This document shows, piece by piece, positions 54,503 to 63,053 of a stretch of DNA of 64,000 nucleotides. The position numbers and the translations under genes are program-made. Positions within the stretch are counted from its first letter, which is position 1. Each line of letters starts with the position of its first letter. Under the pieces are notes generated by a model. It searched no databases. It was not told the DNA's origin and worked only from the letters and a program-made list of their open reading frames with translations. Where the stretch lies: NCBI GenBank assembly GCA_023389155.1, contig JAEWEV010000022.1:66173-130172 (forward strand), written 5' to 3'. This stretch comes from Pseudomonadota bacterium (GTDB lineage: Bacteria > Pseudomonadota > Gammaproteobacteria > Burkholderiales > Burkholderiaceae_B).

Positions 54503-55561
54503 TCATACCAAGCGGCTTAATTTCCGAGCAAGTGCGCCAGCGATGAGCCGATCGGATGTGGTGTGGGTTCCCCCCTTAACCCAGCAAACTTCTGGATTTC
54601 TAAGAAACCGCAGCAGAAAGTGGACATTTTCCGGAGGACAGATCCAGTCATGGGTGCCGTGCACAAGTGTCAGATTGATACCGCATTCGCCTACTCTCGG
54701 GAGTAGTACAGAAAGATCGACAAAACAACGGTGCTGTAAATAATGAGATTGAATTCGAAATTTATTAATCCTTCGAGCAATTGCGGGAGTCTTCCCAGGG
54801 TACAGATCTGATTGGCCCGAAAAATTATCATCGCTTGCATTTTTTTGGATTGCAAATGTGGCACTCGCTAACTCAGAATGCTCCGCATGATCGCTCCCTA
54901 TTTCAAATCTTGCTTTGTTCTCGTCAGCACAAGCGTCCAACGCTAGGTTGCGCTGCGCCAGGACTGCCATCACTCGATCTTCGTAACATCCCCAGCGACT
55001 GGCCGCAGCGGCCTGTGCCGATGGATCGTTGCCCAGCAGCGAACCAACCAATGTCTGCATTACCGAGTTTTTCTCTGCAGAGGTCATGTTGAAGGTCAGA
55101 TCCTCCCACGCCTGTGGTACCAGCGCACGCAAATCCTGAAAAAACCAAGAAAGCTGACGCTCGGAAGGCAAAAAAACACCGCGTAACAGGAGGTGGTTAA
55201 TGGCCGACGGATGCCTGGCAGCATAAGCCAGCGCAAGAAATGCTCCCCATGAACCGCCCACCACGACCCATGCACCAATATTCAGGTGCGCTCGCAGTCG
55301 TTCGATATCAGCCACCAGATGGTCGGTGGTATTATTTTCCAGACTTCCGGCAGGACGGCTTCTTCCACAACCGCGCTGATCGAACAGAACAATCCGCCAG
55401 CGCGTGAGGTCGAACCAGTCAAGCATGGCGAGATTTGCGCTGCTACCCGGACCGCCGTGCAAAACGACAGCAGCCATCGCTCGCGGATTGCCGAACTCCA
55501 TGTAATACACTTCATGCCCATCGGGCGTTTTCAGATAACCTTGTGATAATGGTGCACTCAT
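54503..55561 (-). CDS. Prolyl-aminopeptidase-like alpha/beta hydrolase (peptidase family S33)
   Basis: A 352-residue protein starting at ATG 55561 after GAAGGTGATGC. It resembles proline iminopeptidases: LHGGPGSSANLAMLDWFD (oxyanion region), FDQRGCGRSRP, and GGSWGAFLALAYAARHP with the nucleophile Ser. Likely catalytic Asp is in VHGTHDWICPP and His in GGTHTTSD. Slightly longer than the usual 315 residues, with a divergent segment about 215-290. It is divergent from pqqA, a position where other bacteria have PQQ-processing peptidases, so a role in trimming PqqA or salvage of its fragments is possible. It may instead be an unrelated peptidase. Confidence 0.78.
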   Translation of the reverse strand: MSAPLSQGYLKTPDGHEVYYMEFGNPRAMAAVVLHGGPGSSANLAMLDWFDLTRWRIVLFDQRGCGRSRPAGSLENNTTDHLVADIERLRAHLNIGAWVVVGGSWGAFLALAYAARHPSAINHLLLRGVFLPSERQLSWFFQDLRALVPQAWEDLTFNMTSAEKNSVMQTLVGSLLGNDPSAQAAAASRWGCYEDRVMAVLAQRNLALDACADENKARFEIGSDHAEHSELASATFAIQKNASDDNFSGQSDLYPGKTPAIARRINKFRIQSHYLQHRCFVDLSVLLPRVGECGINLTLVHGTHDWICPPENVHFLLRFLRNPEVCWVKGGTHTTSDRLIAGALARKLSRLV

Positions 55562-55661
55562 TGCATCACCTTCAAGAATGGAATAAAAAGCCACCACAAA
55601 TAAATTACATGTGTCATATTTACAACTCGCATACCTGCAATTTTTTGCCAATTAAAGCGCC

Positions 55662-55689
55662 TTGACAAATATGCGGGTCATGCTACCAT
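55662..55689 (+). promoter_or_regulatory. Sigma-70 promoter of pqqA
   Basis: Perfect -35 TTGACA (55662-55667), 16-base spacer, -10 TACCAT (55684-55689). Transcription from about 55696 would give a 125-base leader before pqqA. Confidence 0.6.
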
Positions 55690-55821
55690 TAATTTGACTG
55701 GACAAGGTTTTCACAGTCATACGTGGCAGTTTCCTTATGAGAAGTAGCCATCTGTAAGGGCTCTTGTCTTATATAAGGTTTGCCTGACACTTCCGTATCT
55801 CAACCTGTATAGGAGACAACT

Positions 55822-55896
55822 ATGAAATGGACAACACCCGAGTTTTGCGATCTTCGTTTCGGCTTTGAAATCACGATGTACATCGCCAACCGCTAA
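55822..55896 (+). CDS. pqqA: PqqA, PQQ precursor peptide
   Basis: A 24-residue peptide whose Glu16 and Tyr20 (FEITMYI) are the atoms fused to make pyrroloquinoline quinone. The E-x-x-x-Y motif and MKWTTPEFCDLRFGFEI context are conserved in the family. AGGAGA lies 6 bases before the ATG. PqqE joins Glu and Tyr with PqqD as chaperone. Confidence 0.96.
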   Translation: MKWTTPEFCDLRFGFEITMYIANR

Positions 55897-55920
55897 TCGA
55901 AATTCAACGCTCAAACTATG

Positions 55921-55949
55921 CGGCGCTGGCAAGAGCCAGCGCCGTTTTA
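55921..55949 (+). terminator. Attenuator-type terminator between pqqA and pqqB
   Basis: Perfect 10-base arms CGGCGCTGGC and GCCAGCGCCG with an AAGA loop, followed by TTTTA. Partial read-through would produce more pqqA than pqqBCDE message, consistent with the stoichiometric use of PqqA. Confidence 0.85.
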
Positions 55950-55959
55950 CTTATCAATT

Positions 55960-56889
55960 ATGAAAATTCTTGTGCTTGGCTCTGCCGCCGGTGGTGGATT
56001 TCCTCAGTGGAACTGTAATTGCCCCAATTGTGCTGGAGTGCGCCAACAAAACATTCGAGCGATTCCGCGCACCCAATCGTCGATTGCGATTTCTGCAGAC
56101 GGTATACAATGGTTGCTCGTCAATGCGTCTCCTGACATTCTGAAGCAAATCCAGACCAATCCCGCACTGCAGCCGGCACGTGCAATCCGTGACACCGGTA
56201 TCAAATCTGTCATATTGATGGATGCTCAGATCGATCATGTCACGGGACTGCTGATGCTGCGGGAAAGCGGCACACCCCTGCCACTTTACTGTACCCAGCC
56301 CGTGTGGAATGATTTGAACACCGGATTGCCACTTGTACCGGTGCTTTCCCATTACTGTGGTGTGGAACATCGACCCATTTCTGTCGACGACAATGCATTC
56401 GGCCCCGCTTTGCATGTGCCCGGGATGCAGGATATTTCCATCACTCCGTTTCCTCTCTCGAGCAAGGCGCCGCCCTATTCCCCAAACCGCAACAATCCGC
56501 AGACCGGCGACAATATCGGACTATTGATTACGAATGAAAAGACCGGGAAAAGTGCTTTCTATGCACCTGGGCTGGGACAGATAGAACCGCTGGTCCTCGA
56601 GGCCATGAACCGTGCAGACTGTGTACTGGTTGACGGAACGGTATGGACGGAGGACGAAATGATTCAACGTGGTCTGTCAAAAAAAACAGCGGCAGAGATG
56701 GGACATTTACCTCAGTCCGGACCACAGGGTATGATCAGTGTCCTGGATTCGCTGGGCAATAACAAACGCAAGATTCTCATCCACATTAATAACAGTAATC
56801 CGATTCTGAATCAGGACTCTGACGAAGCGGCAGTCCTGCAAAGACATGCAATAGAAATTGCCGTAGACGGCATGGAGATCACATTGTGA
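55960..56889 (+). CDS. pqqB: PqqB, MBL-fold oxygenase of PQQ synthesis
   Basis: A 309-residue protein beginning KILVLGSAAGGGFPQWNCNCPNC, the PqqB hallmark, with metallo-beta-lactamase-fold motif MDAQIDHVTGLL. It hydroxylates a tyrosine-derived intermediate of the crosslinked precursor. The start at 55960, after the attenuator, was chosen because it matches the family; an upstream frame includes the hairpin. Its stop overlaps pqqC by four bases (GTGA). Confidence 0.96.
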   Translation: MKILVLGSAAGGGFPQWNCNCPNCAGVRQQNIRAIPRTQSSIAISADGIQWLLVNASPDILKQIQTNPALQPARAIRDTGIKSVILMDAQIDHVTGLLMLRESGTPLPLYCTQPVWNDLNTGLPLVPVLSHYCGVEHRPISVDDNAFGPALHVPGMQDISITPFPLSSKAPPYSPNRNNPQTGDNIGLLITNEKTGKSAFYAPGLGQIEPLVLEAMNRADCVLVDGTVWTEDEMIQRGLSKKTAAEMGHLPQSGPQGMISVLDSLGNNKRKILIHINNSNPILNQDSDEAAVLQRHAIEIAVDGMEITL

Positions 56890-57644
56890 GTATCAATCTT
56901 TCGAATCTCGCAGTCTATAACCAGAAGCAGAGCGATCCCGAGGCCTGGGATCGTGATGAATTTGAACGTCAGCTCCGGGCCAAGGGAAAAAGTTATCACA
57001 TCCATCACCCGTTCAACACCAGGATGAACAGTGGCCAGCTTTCGAAAGAAGATATTCAATACTGGGTCGCCAACCGCTTCTACTATCAGATCAATATTCC
57101 ACTGAAGGACGCCGCAGTCATGGCCAACTGCCCTGATCGGGAAACGCGACGTCGCTGGGTATTGCGAATTCTTGATCACGACGGTTATGGTGAGAACGAA
57201 GGTGGCATCGAAGCCTGGACCAGATTGGGTGAAGCTGTCGGCATCAGCCGTGAAGATTTGTGGTCTCTGAAACTCGTTGTTCCCGGCGTGCGCTTCGCCG
57301 TGGATGCCTATGTGAATTTTGCGCGACAGGCTCCCTGGCAGGAAGCAGTCTGTTCGTCCCTGACCGAAATGTTTGCACCGAAAATCCACAAGGACCGGCT
57401 CGCCAACTGGCCCACTCAGTATCAGTGGATTGAGCCGGAAGGGCTGGACTATTTTCGCAGTCGTATCTCTCTGGCAGAAAGAGACGTCGAACACGGACTC
57501 GAAGTTACACTGGACTACTTTACAACCCGACAACAGCAGGCCCGGGCGCTTGAAATCCTGCAGTTCAAGCTGGATATCCTCTGGTCGATGCTGGATGCCA
57601 TCGAAAAAGCCTGTACTCATGACAGCGAGACTGCCAATGCATGA
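56886..57644 (+). CDS. pqqC: PqqC, PQQ synthase (final oxidation)
   Basis: A 252-residue cofactorless oxidase that closes the last ring and oxidises the intermediate to PQQ. It starts with GTG overlapping the pqqB stop. Conserved HIHHPFNTRMNSGQLS, WVANRFYYQINIPLKDA, ILDHDGYGENEGGIEAW and GRFAVDAYVNFAR-like segments, with active-site His, Arg and Tyr, are all present. Confidence 0.96.
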   Translation: MSINLSNLAVYNQKQSDPEAWDRDEFERQLRAKGKSYHIHHPFNTRMNSGQLSKEDIQYWVANRFYYQINIPLKDAAVMANCPDRETRRRWVLRILDHDGYGENEGGIEAWTRLGEAVGISREDLWSLKLVVPGVRFAVDAYVNFARQAPWQEAVCSSLTEMFAPKIHKDRLANWPTQYQWIEPEGLDYFRSRISLAERDVEHGLEVTLDYFTTRQQQARALEILQFKLDILWSMLDAIEKACTHDSETANA

Positions 57645-57900
57645 ACTACCTGAAAAACCACAGCTATCACGACTGTTCCGGCTGCAGTTCGAAAAGGCGC
57701 AGAATGCATACGTGCTTCTCTATCCCGAAGGCATGGTCAAACTCAACGACAGTGCGGCTGAAATTTTGCGGCGTTGTGACGGCAATCTGGATATTGCGCA
57801 GATCGTTTCTGACCTGGAGCAAAGTTTCGCCGCGACAGGATTGCGTGGCGATGTTGAATCGTTCCTGCATGCTGCACAGGAGCGTGGCTGGATCAAATAG
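57637..57900 (+). CDS. pqqD: PqqD, PqqA peptide chaperone
   Basis: An 87-residue RRE-type chaperone that binds PqqA and presents it to PqqE. Contains RLQFEKAQNAYVLLYPEGMVKLNDSAAEIL and the C-terminal helix. It overlaps pqqC by 8 bases, so translation is coupled. Confidence 0.94.
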   Translation: MHELPEKPQLSRLFRLQFEKAQNAYVLLYPEGMVKLNDSAAEILRRCDGNLDIAQIVSDLEQSFAATGLRGDVESFLHAAQERGWIK

Positions 57901-57908
57901 AGGTTACT

Positions 57909-59084
57909 ATGGATATCTCCCAAACCGATAAGCCAACGCCTGTTGCGACCATTGCGCCACCACTATGGTTGCTGGCCGAATTGACCTACCGCTGCCCGCT
58001 GCATTGCGTATTCTGCTATAACCCGGTGGATTATGCGAACAACCTGAATGAACTCTCTACCGAACAATGGATAGATGTGATGCAACAAGCGCGCGAAATG
58101 GGTGCTGCGCAAATGGGATTTTCGGGAGGGGAGCCCCTGCTTCGCGACGATCTTGAAGTGTTGATTGCAGAAGCCAGGCGGCTTGGATTTTATACCAACC
58201 TGATTACCTCCGGTGTAGGCCTCAAGCGGGAACGGCTTGCCGCCTTCAAGGATGCCGGTCTTGATCATATTCAATTGTCATTTCAGGATTCAACACGGGA
58301 AATGAACGATTTCCTGTCGCATACCAAAACCTTCGACCTCAAATCACGGGTCGCAGGCATGATCAGGGAATTTGACTATCCCATGGTACTCAATGTCGTG
58401 CTGCATCGTTATAACCTGGATCATGTTGAACGGATTATCGACATGGCCGATAAGATGGGCGTGGAGTATCTTGAACTGGCCAACACGCAATATTATGGCT
58501 GGGGGCTCATCAACCGCGACCAGTTGCTGCCCGACAAGGCACAATTGCAGCGGGCCGAAGAGGCCGTCTGCCGCTATCGTGAAAAAATCGGCAATAGAAT
58601 GCGTATTCTGTTTGTTGTTCCGGATTATTTCGAGAACCGTCCCAAGGCCTGTATGAACGGCTGGGGGTCAGTTTTTCTGGCCGTCTCGGCGGACGGATCC
58701 GCCCTGCCCTGTCATGCGGCAAAAACGATCCCCGGTATGCAGTTTCCGCAAGTCACCGACACCAGCCTGCATGACATCTGGTACCACAGTGACGCATTCA
58801 ATCGGTTCCGTGGAGATAACTGGATGACCGAGCCCTGCCGCAGCTGCCCGGAAAAATCGCGTGATTTTGGGGGGTGTCGATGCCAGGCATTGGCACTGAC
58901 GGGCAACGCGGCGAACGCCGATCCCGTTTGCGATAAATCGCCCTATCATCACGTTATTACAGATTTGATCGAACAGGGCCCATCGGCCAGCGCGCGTGAA
59001 AAACCACTCATATTTCGCAATGATGTGAACTCGCGGCAGCGCCACCTTAGTGAGATTTATGACAGCGACAAATTGTCACATTGA
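57909..59084 (+). CDS. pqqE: PqqE, radical SAM enzyme
   Basis: A 391-residue enzyme that joins Glu and Tyr of PqqA. Cluster-binding Cys29, Cys33 and Cys36 in RCPLHCVFCYNP. The SAM-binding GFSGGEPLLRDD follows, and a C-terminal SPASM region with CMNGWGSV, CRSCPEKSRDFGGCRCQA for auxiliary clusters. No pqqF protease gene follows; the next gene is a regulator after a 226-base gap. Confidence 0.96.
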   Translation: MDISQTDKPTPVATIAPPLWLLAELTYRCPLHCVFCYNPVDYANNLNELSTEQWIDVMQQAREMGAAQMGFSGGEPLLRDDLEVLIAEARRLGFYTNLITSGVGLKRERLAAFKDAGLDHIQLSFQDSTREMNDFLSHTKTFDLKSRVAGMIREFDYPMVLNVVLHRYNLDHVERIIDMADKMGVEYLELANTQYYGWGLINRDQLLPDKAQLQRAEEAVCRYREKIGNRMRILFVVPDYFENRPKACMNGWGSVFLAVSADGSALPCHAAKTIPGMQFPQVTDTSLHDIWYHSDAFNRFRGDNWMTEPCRSCPEKSRDFGGCRCQALALTGNAANADPVCDKSPYHHVITDLIEQGPSASAREKPLIFRNDVNSRQRHLSEIYDSDKLSH

Positions 59085-59264
59085 AAGGGCCATTCAAAGA
59101 GGCACGTTTCTCCAACTGATATACAATGGAGCGACAAGACATATACATATAAGATACGTGCATATCGCTAAGGCGAATGCAAACTAGGTCACGCAGATGA
59201 CTTACGTAGCCGAACGATTGCCAGGATTGTGCTACGTGAAATGGGACATACGATAAAAATCGGC

Positions 59265-59290
59265 GCCAGCCAATAACTGGCCAGGGCTGG
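59265..59290 (+). repeat. Two mutually exclusive hairpins before the sigma-54 activator gene
   Basis: GCCAG (59265-59269) can pair with CTGGC (59277-59281), or CCAGCC (59266-59271) with GGCTGG (59285-59290). Both share bases and end just 10 bases before the AGGAGG ribosome-binding site, so they could switch translation, or be a dyad for autoregulation. The rest of 59085-59310 shows no gene. Confidence 0.35.
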
Positions 59291-59310
59291 TGTACACAGC
59301 AGGAGGAATC

Positions 59311-61344
59311 ATGTACTCGTTGGCGGTCAGCAATCATATTGAACGGATACACCAGATTGTGCATCATGGCATTACGGTTCCCGACATTGAACCTGCAGTT
59401 GCCAAATCCTGGGGTCGCTGTATCAACAACTATGGTCTAGATCCAGAAAGCCGCCGTCTTCCACCGGTTCTGACTTACTCAGAGCGAATCGAACGATCAG
59501 AGCAAAAACGTGTATTGATCACGGAAGCCAAGCACGAAATGAATATTCTGTACCAGCAACTGGCCGATCCTGAACTGGCGGTTGTTCTGGTCGATACCGA
59601 AGGCTGTATCCTGCATATGGTGGCAGCAGATCACCTTGAAAGTGATCTTTCAGGCCTGGGTTTGCGCCTTGGCGCCATCTGGAGTGAAGAAGAAGTTGGC
59701 ACCAATGGCATGGGAACCTGTCTGATTGTCGGAGAGCCCATCGCGATCCGCCAGACTGACCATTTTCTGTACAAACATATCCTGCTAACCTGCTCTGCCG
59801 TTCCCGTCATGGATCATACCGGCAAAATGGTTGCCGTGCTTGATGTGACCAGCCGCTCATCGTTGCTGCAGCAGCATTCGCTGGTGCTGATCGGCATGAC
59901 AGCGCGCATGATCGAAAATCGCCTGCTGACGGTCAATTGCAAGCATGCCCATCCGGTACATTTTCATAGCCGCCCCGAGAGTATTAATACTGTGCACGAC
60001 GGTAAATTGATGGTTGAGGAGGACGGTACGATTGTTGCTGCCAACCAGAGCGCATTATTTCAGCTTGGGTTTCCGAGCATGGCCGAGTTGCGCCGTTACC
60101 GCTTTGACGAAATTTTCCAGTCCACACTCGAAGCGCTTTTGCAACGCAGCATGCAAAGCTCATTCCATGCCGTTCCCATTTACCGGGCCGGCGCCTCAAG
60201 CCGGTTCTTTGCCATTGCCCAGCTGCCACCGGCCAGCTCAGCCAACGCACAATATCATGGCGCCCAGGCAAAAGCATCCCTGTCCTCCGTACAAGACAAA
60301 ACCGTGGACAGCGCAATCACACCACAAAAGTCAGGCAAACTGACAAGCAAACCGAATGTGGAACTGGGTGACAGCGCATTGCGCGAGCAGTTTCAACTCG
60401 CACAGCGCGTTGTCAGCAAAGGGGTTCCTGTTCTGCTTTATGGCGAGACAGGCTCGGGCAAAGAAGTACTTGCCCGTGCTGTTCATGATCGCAGTCCGCG
60501 ACGCGATGGGCCGTTTGTTGCGGTCAACTGTGCCTCTCTGCCTGAAAGCCTGATCGAAAGTGAACTTTTTGGTTATCGCGCGGGTGCGTTTACGGGTGCG
60601 CAACGACAAGGTCGTAGTGGCAAGATACTTCAGGCGCATGGCGGAACCCTGCTGCTGGACGAAATTGGCGACATGCCCCTGGTACTTCAGGCGCGTCTGC
60701 TGCGGGTGCTGGACGAGCGCAAGGTCACTCCCCTGGGTGCCGAGGCTTCGGTGGACGTCGATATTCAGTTGATTAGCGCCAGTCACCGAAACCTTACGGA
60801 CCTGGTTGCACAGGGCCAATTCCGGGAAGACCTTTACTATCGCCTCAACGGCGTTGAAATCAGGCTTCCGCCCTTGCGGGATCGTGAGGACAAACGGCAA
60901 CTCATCGACGCCATTCTTGAAGAGGAAGCCGGCAAACCCGTGGTACCCAGTGACGAGGTCATGACAGTGCTGATGCAGTACGCCTGGCCTGGAAATCTGC
61001 GGCAGATGCGTCATGTGCTTCGCACCATGGCAGTACTGGCTGACGGTGACACCATCGGAATGCAGCATTTGCCGGGCCCGCTGTCGCAACCGGAGAATGC
61101 GACGGTACAGAACAATGTTGCCTCAGTTTGCGCCATGGAGTACATGACGAACGCTGAAGACCATGAGCCGGTGAATCCGCTGCAGGAAAGCGAGCGCATC
61201 ACCTTGATCCAGCTTCTGGAAACGCATCGCTGGAATATCAGCGATGTGGCGCGTACACTGGGTGTCAGCCGTAATACGCTTTACCGGAAACTGCACCGGC
61301 ACAACATCACCCTGTCAAGTCAGGGAAACCCCAATTCCACCTGA
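59311..61344 (+). CDS. Sigma-54-dependent transcriptional activator, AcoR type
   Basis: A 677-residue protein starting at ATG 59311 (AGGAGG upstream). Domains: N-terminal GAF-like sensor (about 60-205), PAS-like region (about 225-310), AAA+ domain (Walker A GETGSGKE about 378, sigma-54 contact GAFTGA at 425-430, LLLDEIGDMP), and a C-terminal Fis-type helix-turn-helix (NISDVARTLGVSRNTLYRKLHRH). AcoR-type activators respond to small molecules such as alcohols or acetoin. Lying beside pqq, with sigma-54 promoters at mxaF and gfa, it is the leading candidate for their activator; this is inference. Confidence 0.93.
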   Translation: MYSLAVSNHIERIHQIVHHGITVPDIEPAVAKSWGRCINNYGLDPESRRLPPVLTYSERIERSEQKRVLITEAKHEMNILYQQLADPELAVVLVDTEGCILHMVAADHLESDLSGLGLRLGAIWSEEEVGTNGMGTCLIVGEPIAIRQTDHFLYKHILLTCSAVPVMDHTGKMVAVLDVTSRSSLLQQHSLVLIGMTARMIENRLLTVNCKHAHPVHFHSRPESINTVHDGKLMVEEDGTIVAANQSALFQLGFPSMAELRRYRFDEIFQSTLEALLQRSMQSSFHAVPIYRAGASSRFFAIAQLPPASSANAQYHGAQAKASLSSVQDKTVDSAITPQKSGKLTSKPNVELGDSALREQFQLAQRVVSKGVPVLLYGETGSGKEVLARAVHDRSPRRDGPFVAVNCASLPESLIESELFGYRAGAFTGAQRQGRSGKILQAHGGTLLLDEIGDMPLVLQARLLRVLDERKVTPLGAEASVDVDIQLISASHRNLTDLVAQGQFREDLYYRLNGVEIRLPPLRDREDKRQLIDAILEEEAGKPVVPSDEVMTVLMQYAWPGNLRQMRHVLRTMAVLADGDTIGMQHLPGPLSQPENATVQNNVASVCAMEYMTNAEDHEPVNPLQESERITLIQLLETHRWNISDVARTLGVSRNTLYRKLHRHNITLSSQGNPNST

Positions 61345-61375
61345 AACGCAGTACAATACTTTTACTGCACCGCAG

Positions 61376-61401
61376 CACCGGCACGCAATGCCGGTGTTTT
61401 T
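61376..61401 (+). terminator. Terminator after the sigma-54 activator gene
   Basis: CACCGGCA (61376-61383) and TGCCGGTG (61389-61396) with a 5-base loop followed by TTTTTG. It begins 31 bases after the stop codon. Confidence 0.88.
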
Positions 61402-61581
61402 GTTTCTGCATGATCTGCAACACAAACCCGGTTCCCAGGCGTACCAGCCTGGCGAACTTCAAGTCGGTGAAAACACACTCATTTTTCTGTCGTGACAATT
61501 TGCAGGCCCGCGCCTATCGGTAACCGGTAACCGCAATGGCTTATTGACGCGACACGACCTATTTCACAAGGAATATTTACG

Positions 61582-62574
61582 ATGCAGGCCATTGCCCGCT
61601 TCAGCCAATTCGTTGGCAAAACGTTTGTCATATGGGTATTGCTCTTTGCAATACTGGCGTTTTTCAATCCCGGCAGCTACGCCTGGCTGGGAAAATATAT
61701 CGTACCGCTGCTCGGTATTATCATGTTTGGCATGGGCCTGACCATCTCCAAAAAGGACTTTGCAGAGGTATTCAAACGTCCTGGGACGGTTGCCATTGGT
61801 GTCCTGGGCCAGTTCGTCATCATGCCAGGCCTGGCCTGGCTGCTCGCCACAGGACTGAACCTGAGTCCTGAAGTGGCGGTGGGTGTTATTCTGGTGGGTT
61901 GCTGCCCCGGCGGCACCGCTTCGAACGTCATGACCTTCCTTGCACGCGGCGATGTTGCCCTGTCGGTCGCCATTACCTCGGTGACCACGCTGCTGGCACC
62001 CCTTGTTACCCCTGCTCTGATCTACCTGATGGCAAGCCAGTGGCTGGATGTCAGTGCTGCGGCCATGTTCTGGTCTATCGTGCAGGTCGTGATTCTACCC
62101 ATTGCCCTGGGCCTGATCGCTCAAATGTTGCTCAAGGAAAAAGTCCAGGCCGGCGTCGCAGTGCTGCCACTGGTTTCGGTCGTTGCCATTGTTGCTATCG
62201 TCGCAGCAGTGGTTGCGGGTAATCAGCAAAAAATTGCCACCAGCGGACTGGAAATTTTCGCCGTGGTCATGCTGCACAACGGACTTGGGCTGCTACTGGG
62301 CTACTGGCTGGCAAAACTCACGGGTCTGAACGTTGCTCAGCGCAAAACGCTTTCTATAGAGATTGGTATGCAGAACTCTGGCCTCGGTGCAGCGCTGGCA
62401 ACAGCTCACTTTTCTCCGGCGGCCGCGGTTCCGAGCGCGATTTTCAGCGTCTGGCACAACATTACCGGACCCCTCATTGCAACGCTGTTCCAGCGGTTTA
62501 AAAACGGTGAAGATGAAGCCCTGACGGACGACGATGCAGACATCGTTCCCCAGACGGTCACTGTCCGCGACTAA
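61582..62574 (+). CDS. BASS-family (bile acid:sodium symporter-like) transporter
   Basis: A 330-residue membrane protein with about ten helices. It carries BASS motifs: GIIMFGMGLTISKKDF, ILVGCCPGGTASNVMTFLARGDVALSVAIT and GMQNSGLGAALA (sodium-site loops). Relatives move organic anions such as pantoate, 2-oxo acids or bile acids. The substrate here is unknown. AAGGAAT lies before the ATG; in the gap before it only the terminator and two tandem GGTAACC units are seen. Confidence 0.9.
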   Translation: MQAIARFSQFVGKTFVIWVLLFAILAFFNPGSYAWLGKYIVPLLGIIMFGMGLTISKKDFAEVFKRPGTVAIGVLGQFVIMPGLAWLLATGLNLSPEVAVGVILVGCCPGGTASNVMTFLARGDVALSVAITSVTTLLAPLVTPALIYLMASQWLDVSAAAMFWSIVQVVILPIALGLIAQMLLKEKVQAGVAVLPLVSVVAIVAIVAAVVAGNQQKIATSGLEIFAVVMLHNGLGLLLGYWLAKLTGLNVAQRKTLSIEIGMQNSGLGAALATAHFSPAAAVPSAIFSVWHNITGPLIATLFQRFKNGEDEALTDDDADIVPQTVTVRD

Positions 62575-62627
62575 GCCGCAGAAACGTTGATGCCGGACTT
62601 GTGGAAATGTCCGGCAGACCCCTCTGA

Positions 62628-63053
62628 TCACTGATCCTGGATCAGACGCTTGCCAAGTACCAGCACATCAGACGGTTCATAACCCAGGCTCTTATAGAAG
62701 GCATCAACCTCGTTATTGTCCCGGCGAATCATCAACTGGATCTTAGGGCAACCTAAAGCGAGCAGTTTTTCTTCTGCCACAAGTGCCAGCCTTTTCCCGA
62801 TTCCCTGTGACTGCAACTGCGGCGTGACGGCAAGATAATAAATCCATCCCCGATGCCCATCGTAACCCGCCATAACGGAACCCACAATCTGCCCACCCTG
62901 GTCAGCGACAATAAATAGCGATGGTTCTTCATCCCATTTTCGCTGGATATCCCTGTAGGGGTCATTCCACGGCCGGGTCAACCCACAAGCCTGCCACAAT
63001 GCTACGGTCTGCTCCGTGTCATTGATATGAAATGGTCTTAGCTCGATCTGCAT
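62628..63053 (-). CDS. GNAT-family N-acetyltransferase (YpeA-like)
   Basis: A 141-residue single-domain acetyltransferase with start MQIELRPFHINDTEQTVALWQACGL at 63053, matching YpeA proteins; upstream in-frame ATGs are not conserved-looking. Acetyl-CoA motif A is LAVTPQLQSQGIGKRLA (Q/RxxGxG/A). It is convergent with the BASS gene, with 53 bases between their stops. Substrate unknown. Confidence 0.9.
   Translation of the reverse strand: MQIELRPFHINDTEQTVALWQACGLTRPWNDPYRDIQRKWDEEPSLFIVADQGGQIVGSVMAGYDGHRGWIYYLAVTPQLQSQGIGKRLALVAEEKLLALGCPKIQLMIRRDNNEVDAFYKSLGYEPSDVLVLGKRLIQDQ

Noticed and set aside
54503..55561. S33 hydrolase as the missing S-formylglutathione hydrolase
   Set aside because: The sequence follows proline iminopeptidases (LHGGPG, DQRGCGRS) rather than the esterase D type of S-formylglutathione hydrolases.
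55640..55660. Third sigma-54 promoter before the S33 hydrolase (minus-strand TGGCAAAAAATTGCA)
   Set aside because: The GG to GC distance is one base short of the strict sigma-54 spacing.
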